Positions 61,502 through 64,000 of a stretch of 64,000 nucleotides of DNA are shown in pieces; the first letter of the stretch is position 1, and each line of letters begins with the position of its first letter. Under the pieces are notes generated by a model. That model was not told where the DNA came from. It searched no databases and saw nothing but the letters and a program-made list of their open reading frames with translations. Source of the DNA: Szabonella alba (GTDB taxonomy: Bacteria > Pseudomonadota > Alphaproteobacteria > Rhodobacterales > Rhodobacteraceae); NCBI RefSeq assembly GCF_016765775.1, contig NZ_JAESVN010000008.1, positions 51,032-115,031 on the forward strand, given 5' to 3'. A program made the position numbers and the translations under genes.

Positions 61502-62522
61502 ACACTCCTATGCAGGATTGAAGTTCGGGCATTGTCTGCCCGTGACAGCAGCAAGCCGTCGTTTAGACGGGCGTCGTGCTGCTGCAGAATGGTGCCTTCT
61601 TTCAATGCAATCGCTCTCGATTTTCGTAGAGAGAATGCACCATTTACATCTTGGGCGCGACTTATACATCCAAAATACAATTTTGAAGCCGCTATGCGCG
61701 GCTTTTGTGCAGCACTACTGCAATCATTGTTTCCGCAGCGAGCGTCAGAGCCGGAACCATGTAAAACTCTTGCCAAGAAAAACGGCGAGTGCTCACGAAC
61801 CAGACCGACTCCGAGCACTCGCATGGCCCCAGTTTTCGCTGTCTGTTTTGCGGATTTTCAATCGGCACGCAAAACTGGCTCTGACTCACTTTTGATGACT
61901 TAGACGTTCCTCTTCGACTGTTGCGATGATGCGGGCTTTCAGGATCGCTATGCTGGCGCGGCCATACATCTGGCGTTTGAGAAGCTTCAGTCGATTGATC
62001 TAGCTCTCCGTCTGACCATTCGACCAGCCGCGCGGCCTGCTGCGGCTTCGATCATGGCGATGCTGGCCATTGCGGCGGCTCCTGCTTGGTTGCAACGCCC
62101 TTTCAGCGCGCCGCGCTGCCGAAAGAAGAGCAGCAGGGGAACCGGAAACAACGCAGCTTGGGGCAGGGGGAAGGGTGCGGGCGGCCACCAGCCGAGTCGC
62201 GGCATGCGGGGGAATCACCCGGTCAGGTCACGGGTGCTGCAAATACGACGCCGGAGGCCGGACCCGCCGCAACGCCGATCCGGGCGCGGTTCGGGGCCAA
62301 ATCAGGCGTCTGAAGGGCAGTTCAGGTGTTGCGTCGATTGACACATCCTATAGTATTGGATAATTTACATACCTAAGGATGGATTATCCATCCCCCGCGA
62401 CGATAGCAGGCAGCTCAGGGACAACGGGCATGACGCGAATGGCAAGGCCGCAGAATGATGTTTCCCCGGTCCCCCGCCACCACCTCACCGAGCCCACTGC
62501 CGGACGGATGAAAGGACGGGTC
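61502..62522. other. 1-kb gap with IS remnant, hairpins and no intact gene
   Basis: From 61502 to about 61870 is the upstream region of the BgsB-like gene. It contains GCGAGTGCTC (61785-61794) facing GAGCACTCGC (61813-61822) and a small hairpin at 61686-61704. An ISL3 remnant follows (61877-62030). From there to 62340 the sequence is GC-rich with no supported gene. At 62340-62375 an A/T-rich stretch carries a TTACATAC half-site resembling the 63.7-kb palindrome. Confidence 0.6.
61877..62030 (-). pseudogene. C-terminal remnant of ISL3-family transposase with in-frame stop
   Basis: The minus strand reads GWSNGQTES*INRLKLLKRQMYGRAS followed by IAILKARIIATVEEERLSHQK and a stop at 61886-61888. 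The WSNGQTEGQINRLKLLKRQMYGRA motif is diagnostic for ISL3 transposases. The expected CAG codon after Ser is TAG at 62000-62002. Outside, GGCTCTGACTCAC at 61877-61889 may be the terminal inverted repeat. Confidence 0.8.
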
Positions 62523-62723
62523 ATGATCGCCCTCTATCTGCTTGCCGGAACGACCGGCGGATTTCTGGGATTCGCTGCAGCCATCCTGCTGGGAACCTCC
62601 ATCATGGCGGCCTTCGCGCTATATTTTCTGGGCGGAGTGGCGATGATCGGCCTGACTGTGACGCTGCGCCTTCTCCTGACTGCAGAGCGCGCCGAACCCG
62701 TCGGGCAGACGCAGGACGCCTGA
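62523..62723 (+). CDS. Small two-span membrane protein (66 aa)
   Basis: An ATG at 62523, preceded by AAGGACGGG, encodes MIALYLLAGTTGGFLGFAAAILLGTSIMAAFALYFLGGVAMIGLTVTLRLLL in two hydrophobic hairpin segments with a short polar tail ending VGQTQDA. In-frame starts at 62508 or 62379 would add a polar N-terminus. It resembles small membrane proteins common in Rhodobacterales, without assigned function. The upstream A/T-rich region has a TTACATAC motif. Confidence 0.6.
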   Translation: MIALYLLAGTTGGFLGFAAAILLGTSIMAAFALYFLGGVAMIGLTVTLRLLLTAERAEPVGQTQDA

Positions 62724-63111
62724 ACGGGTCTTGACCGGGCCATTACGCAAGTCTGCGGGGGCATCCGCACCGGCAGTCACGATCAATGCGCCGGTCACGG
62801 TGCAGGGCAGCGCCGTAACGACTGAACAGAATGCCGATCACGGCTGCTGCTGGTATCATATCTCTCTCTTCCTTATGCTTCGCGGTTCCGCAAAACGCGC
62901 CGCCATCACCGTCCCTGCCGGATCCGATGTCCAGTGTTCGGTCAGATTGGTCAGCGGTTCGTAAGCGCGCCGCCGACGATGCGCCGCGCGGAGCCATCCA
63001 TGCCGAGCCCGCATGCACCCGAAAAAAGGCCGCAGGCAAAGCCTGCGGCCAGTGGGCATGAGCGGGCGGGAAATCGGTGACCCTGCGGAGTGATAGGTCA
63101 CACCGCGCCGT
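62724..63111. other. Intergenic region (388 bp)
   Basis: I see no confident gene. A 38-codon minus frame from 62859 has a GGAAGAGAG upstream but an arginine-rich, non-family tail. Part of the plus strand reads like VTINAPVTVQGSA, a motif common near phage tail tape-measure ends, but the frame does not continue. The REC-like gene terminator (63028-63050) lies here. Confidence 0.5.
63028..63050 (-). terminator. Rho-independent terminator of the receiver-like gene
   Basis: GGCCGCAGGC (63028-63037) pairs with GCCTGCGGCC (63041-63050) around a 3-base loop; on the minus strand the stem is followed by six T residues. Confidence 0.88.
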
Positions 63112-63648
63112 TCAGCATCGAGCGGTAAGATAATAGGCATTGTTCTGATAGGCCGCACGAATGCCCTCGGTCAGGGCCAGTTCCTGCATTGGGCTTTTCA
63201 GCGTCACGTCGCAGGCCATCATCCGCTCGCAGGTCAGGTCATGCCCGCGCACCTCGCTAGACAGCAGCAAAAGCGGCAACCTGGGCGTGGCATGACGCAC
63301 ACGCATGCAGAAATCCACCGTGCCTTCCGTGTCATCCATGTAGTCGGCATCGACCATCATGAAATCCAGATGCGGCGCATAGCGCTGCAGCCAATCCATC
63401 GGCAGGGGCTGATATCCGATGACCATCAGCGTCGTGCCGTGCCGAAGCGCCCAGTCTGAAATCACACGGGATGGCGGCCCTAACTCTCCCAGAAACAGGC
63501 TCAGCCCCTTGGGACAAAGCTGATCCTGCGGCGTAAGGGACAATTGGTGGTCGACTTTTTCAAAGATCTTCTCGAAGGGCCGAGCGGCAATCGCTGCTGC
63601 ATTCGCTCCAACCACGCTATGCGGGGTATTTTTCTCAAGTCCAGGCAT
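63112..63648 (-). CDS. Stand-alone receiver-like (REC fold) protein
   Basis: This 178-residue protein has a CheY-like pattern: a hydrophobic strand then LDFMMVDADYMDD (candidate phospho-Asp), RLPLLLLSSEVRG (Ser/Thr switch position) and DVTLKSPMQ (conserved Lys). No output domain follows. The N-terminal 70 residues are less typical (LSLFLGELGPPSRVISDWALRHGTTLMVIGYQPL). GGAGG precedes the ATG at 63648. Upstream is a perfect palindrome at 63686-63706. Confidence 0.65.
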   Translation of the reverse strand: MPGLEKNTPHSVVGANAAAIAARPFEKIFEKVDHQLSLTPQDQLCPKGLSLFLGELGPPSRVISDWALRHGTTLMVIGYQPLPMDWLQRYAPHLDFMMVDADYMDDTEGTVDFCMRVRHATPRLPLLLLSSEVRGHDLTCERMMACDVTLKSPMQELALTEGIRAAYQNNAYYLTARC

Positions 63649-63685
63649 CGTGGGACCTCCGCAGTGAATCAGAGAAAACATTATT

Positions 63686-63706
63686 AAGTATGTAGATTAC
63701 ATACTT
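63686..63706. promoter_or_regulatory. Perfect 21-bp palindrome upstream of the receiver-like gene
   Basis: AAGTATGTA (63686-63694) is followed by GAT and TACATACTT (63698-63706), a perfect 9+3+9 inverted repeat in an A/T-rich patch 38 bp upstream of the ATG. It is an operator candidate. Confidence 0.75.
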
Positions 63707-63876
63707 TTGATCACATGTCATCACTTTAACGCCGTGAGTTCGCTTTGATCCGTCAGAAAAGGACGCGGCAAGATGGCCCGCCAGCACGGGGTGCAATCAC
63801 CCTGCCTGCGCGATCGCCCCCCACGCGGACTGTAGAGGTGCAGATCGCTGCAGGGCCCATCGCCCTTAATGCAGAG

Positions 63877-63900
63877 GCGCGGCCCGTTTCCGGGCCGCGC
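63877..63900 (-). terminator. GNRA-loop hairpin beyond the right-edge gene
   Basis: GCGCGGCCCG (63877-63886) pairs with CGGGCCGCGC (63891-63900). On the minus strand the loop is GAAA, a GNRA tetraloop. It follows the stop at 63945 by about 45 bp; there is no T-tract. Confidence 0.6.
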
Positions 63901-63944
63901 ACCGGGACGCTCCGGGAGAGTGGAGCGCCCGTGACGGGTCGGGA

Positions 63945-64000
63945 TCAGGCGTTGGAACTGTCGTCGAGGCCCCCCAGCAGGCCCTCCGACCCCAGCAGAC
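63945..64000 (-). CDS. C-terminal end of an unidentified gene (runs off window)
   Basis: The minus strand reads LLGSEGLLGGLDDSSNA and a TGA stop at 63945-63947. Only 17 codons are inside the window; the Gly/Leu repeats are not enough to name a family. Confidence 0.5.
   Translation of the reverse strand, partial: LLGSEGLLGGLDDSSNA

Larger units (their letters stand above)
63649..63944. other. Intergenic region with palindromic operator (296 bp)
   Basis: It holds the palindrome at 63686-63706, a TTTTGATCACATG stretch just beyond it (63705-63717), and the hairpin at 63877-63900. No gene is visible. Confidence 0.5.

Noticed and set aside
62743..62859. 38-codon minus frame with an RBS-like GGAAGAGAG
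   Set aside because: The tail is arginine- and cysteine-rich without a recognisable pattern, so I do not call it a gene.
62731..62964. Phage tail tape-measure-like text (INAPVTVQGSA) on the plus strand
   Set aside because: Only about a dozen residues look similar and the frame then becomes unrelated; too little for a prophage claim.
1..64000. CRISPR array
   Set aside because: No regularly spaced identical repeats with unique spacers were seen; the repeats found are short tandem or palindromic.

Overview
The window is about 64 kb of GC-rich chromosome from an alphaproteobacterium of the order Rhodobacterales (Paracoccaceae/Roseobacteraceae-like). Support comes from the F0 operon with a b/b' pair, MipZ instead of MinD, an Odh E2 with two lipoyl domains, a zinc-less L31, a GT14-type glucosaminyltransferase beside a sulfotransferase, and GC-rich intergenic hairpins followed by TATTT...GATGAAG motifs. 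The genus cannot be assigned from the sequence alone.

Layout: 1-6.4 kb holds a partial GT14 glycosyltransferase, a sulfotransferase, a PfkB sugar/nucleoside kinase with nth, an Ada-like alkyl-DNA repair protein, an OmpA-type lipoprotein and a FadR-family regulator. 6.4-9.1 kb is the F0 ATP synthase operon atpIBEXF on the minus strand, with a clear promoter and terminator. 9.3-17.3 kb has an ArsR regulator, mipZ, and the translation cluster ffh-GNAT-chorismate mutase-rpsP-bluB-rimM-(membrane protein)-trmD-rplS-rpmE on the minus strand. 17.6-25.4 kb is more accessory: a LysR regulator whose start codon lies in a long inverted repeat, a cupin/SDR pair, a PNPOx-like protein, an AttH-like secreted protein with an FtsX-type ABC transporter, and a methyltransferase.

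25.4-35.8 kb is the 2-oxoglutarate dehydrogenase / succinyl-CoA synthetase operon: sucC, a tiny lipoprotein, sucD, sucA, sucB, a small protein, a GT2 glycosyltransferase, a MAPEG protein and lpd. It is preceded by a sigma-70-like promoter overlapped by two identical palindromes spaced 21 bp apart. 35.8-50.7 kb carries pheT-hyp-pheS, a SixA-like phosphatase, a small Fe-S protein, argB, a divergent SDR, and the chain rpmH-rnpA-yidD-ttcA-(EAL phosphodiesterase)-yidC-MOSC-engB. 50.9-54.7 kb holds a TVP38 membrane protein, a MerA-like flavoprotein and an orphan-looking histidine kinase.

tRNA-Arg(ACG) at 54.9 kb marks the edge of a patchwork accessory region (55.2-62 kb) of more A/T-rich sequence. 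It contains an hsdR tail, IS481, IS5 and ISL3 remnants, and a probable c-di-GMP-responsive beta-glucan locus: a membrane-fusion-like protein, a processive GT2 synthase, a GH8 glucanase and a Cache/HAMP sensor lacking an output domain. The closest described precedent I know is the BgsBA mixed-linkage beta-glucan system of Sinorhizobium; the product here is inferred. The right end has a small membrane protein, a receiver-like protein under a perfect palindrome, and the tail of a gene that leaves the window.
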